This document shows positions 62,825 to 64,000 of a DNA stretch of 64,000 nt, piece by piece. The stretch is from Bacillus sp. P14.5 (lineage in GTDB: Bacteria; Bacillota; Bacilli; Bacillales; Bacillaceae_B): contig NZ_NIJF01000117.1 of NCBI RefSeq assembly GCF_003316765.1, positions 1-64,000 on the forward strand, given 5' to 3'. Both the position numbers and the translations under genes were made by a program. The notes beneath the pieces were generated by a model that was not told the DNA's origin, did not search any database, and worked only from the letters and a program-made list of their open reading frames with translations. Every line of letters starts with the position of its first letter. Position 1 is the first letter of the stretch.

Positions 62825-63919
62825 ATGAAAATTTTCACTTATATGGAGAAATACGATTACGAGCAACTATTATTCTGCCAGGATGAAAATTCCGGATTGA
62901 AAGCGATTATCGGTATTCACGATACTACACTCGGACCAGCTCTTGGCGGTACTCGCATGTGGACCTATGATTCTGAGGAAGCAGCTATTGAAGATGCTCT
63001 TCGCCTGGCAAAAGGTATGACATACAAGAATGCAGCGGCAGGACTTAACCTTGGTGGAGGAAAGACTGTTATCATCGGAGATCCCCGCAAAGATAAAAAC
63101 GAAGAGATGTTCCGTGCGTTCGGACGTTTCATTCAAGGTTTGAACGGCCGCTACATAACAGCGGAAGATGTGGGAACTACAGTGGCTGATATGGATCTTA
63201 TTCATGAAGAAACTGATTATGTAACTGGAATTTCCCCTGCTTTCGGTTCTTCCGGGAACCCTTCTCCAGTAACAGCTTATGGTGTTTACCGCGGAATGAA
63301 AGCCGCTGCCAAAGAAGCTTTTGGAACTGATTCTTTAGAAGGCAAAACAATAGCCGTCCAAGGTGTAGGAAACGTGGCATTCACACTTTGCCGCCACTTG
63401 CATGAAGAAGGCGCTAAATTGATCGTGACAGACATTAACAAAGAAGCTGTTCAGCGTGCTGTAGATGAGTTCGGTGCCAAAGCAGTAGACATCAATGAAA
63501 TCTACAGCGTGGATTGTGATATATATGCGCCATGTGCTTTGGGTGCCGTAATTAATGATGAAACAATCCCTCAAATAAAAGCAAAAGTAATCGCTGGTGC
63601 TGCCAACAATCAGCTTAAAGATACAGCACATGGTGACACCATTCACGAAATGGGTATCGTTTATGCCCCTGACTATGTAATCAATGCCGGCGGGGTAATC
63701 AATGTTGCAGATGAGCTTTATGGTTATAACCGTGACCGTGCGATGAAAAAGGTAGAAGGCATTTACAATAACGTAGAACGTGTAATCGAAATCGCAAAAC
63801 GTGACGGCATTCCGACATACCTTGCAGCTGACCGCATGGCTGAAGAGAGAATCGAAAGAAACCGCAAGTCACGCAGCCAATTCCTGCAAAACGGAAAGCA
63901 TATCTTAAGCTACCGCTAA
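62825..63919 (+). CDS. bcd: Leucine dehydrogenase
   Basis: NAD-dependent oxidative deamination of leucine, isoleucine and valine to 2-oxo acids, feeding the bkd complex. 364 residues: GGTRMWTY near 40, catalytic Lys in AKGMTYKNAAAGLNLGGGK near 80, NAD motif VQGVGNVAF near 180 and PDYVINAGGVINVADE near 281. GGGAGG precedes the ATG. Second gene of the operon; the rest of bkd lies beyond the window. Confidence 0.95.
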   Translation: MKIFTYMEKYDYEQLLFCQDENSGLKAIIGIHDTTLGPALGGTRMWTYDSEEAAIEDALRLAKGMTYKNAAAGLNLGGGKTVIIGDPRKDKNEEMFRAFGRFIQGLNGRYITAEDVGTTVADMDLIHEETDYVTGISPAFGSSGNPSPVTAYGVYRGMKAAAKEAFGTDSLEGKTIAVQGVGNVAFTLCRHLHEEGAKLIVTDINKEAVQRAVDEFGAKAVDINEIYSVDCDIYAPCALGAVINDETIPQIKAKVIAGAANNQLKDTAHGDTIHEMGIVYAPDYVINAGGVINVADELYGYNRDRAMKKVEGIYNNVERVIEIAKRDGIPTYLAADRMAEERIERNRKSRSQFLQNGKHILSYR

Positions 63920-64000
63920 GCTGCAGGAAGAAAACGCTTGGCTTCTTGGAAGCGAAGCGTTTCCCGGTTGGTAAGTGAGCATTCCCAGCCGGCTGTAATT
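63920..64000. other. Start of the bcd-buk intergenic region
   Basis: An imperfect hairpin AAACGCTTGGCTTC/GAAGCGAAGCGTTT (63932-63962) follows bcd without a T-run. It may be a processing or stability element. The next gene is cut off by the window end. Confidence 0.35.

Overview
The window is a chromosomal segment of a low-GC, endospore-forming Gram-positive bacterium of the family Bacillaceae. Gene content and order follow the Bacillus subtilis region from yqgQ/glcK through comG, gcv, yqhL-yqhT, efp, spoIIIA, accBC, folD-xseAB-ispA, dxs, argR-recN, spoIVB and spo0A to bkd. It is not B. subtilis itself: it has a B12-dependent ribonucleotide reductase (NrdJ) interrupted by a group I intron, an OLE RNA/oapA pair between ispA and dxs, and several families of intergenic repeats. 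The genus cannot be fixed from the sequence; the protein sequences and repeats suggest a halotolerant group outside the subtilis/cereus clades.

Layout. 1-500: nested intergenic repeats. 0.7-10.4 kb: yqgQ, glcK, an LTA-synthase-family gene, yqgT, yqgU, yqgV, yqgW, yqgX, yqgY and mgsR. 10.5-15.5 kb: tRNA-Gln, then the comGA-comGG competence pseudopilus operon and aroK. 15.6-18.3 kb: yqzE and the convergent yqhG-yqhH. 18.5-22.8 kb: tandem glycine riboswitch and gcvT-gcvPA-gcvPB. 22.9-27.1 kb: an ArsR-type regulator with an MFS exporter, yqhL, a 52-bp tandem array, and lipM. 27.2-30.5 kb: NrdR boxes and nrdJ with its intron. 30.6-35.2 kb: patatin-like yqhO, yqhP, yqhR, aroQ, yqhT, efp. 35.2-35.6 kb: a second 52-bp tandem array. 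35.8-41.0 kb: the spoIIIAA-AH operon. 41.9-48.8 kb: accBC, yqhY, a MITE-like element, nusB, folD, xseAB, ispA. 48.8-52.9 kb: OLE RNA, oapA, dxs and tlyA. 53.4-58.3 kb: argR, recN, spoIVB, spo0A. 58.4-63.9 kb: a GDPD gene, yqzF, bkdR, a sigma-54 promoter, ptb and bcd.

How the genes work together. comG builds the DNA-uptake pseudopilus. gcv is switched on by glycine through tandem aptamers, and LipM supplies the lipoyl/octanoyl chemistry needed by glycine cleavage and branched-chain dehydrogenases. spoIIIA, spoIVB and spo0A are sporulation genes. accBC starts fatty-acid synthesis and carries a FapR-like operator. ispA and dxs flank the OLE RNA and its membrane protein OapA.

Main caveat. Seven to eight genes carry single-base differences in short homopolymer runs (yqgU, mgsR, yqhP, spoIIIAE, spoIIIAG, xseA, and the dxs/tlyA junction twice). 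This looks more like uncorrected sequencing indels than true gene decay, but it cannot be settled without reads. The two best non-coding systems are the OLE RNA-OapA locus (48.8-50.1 kb) and the group I intron in nrdJ (28231-28665).
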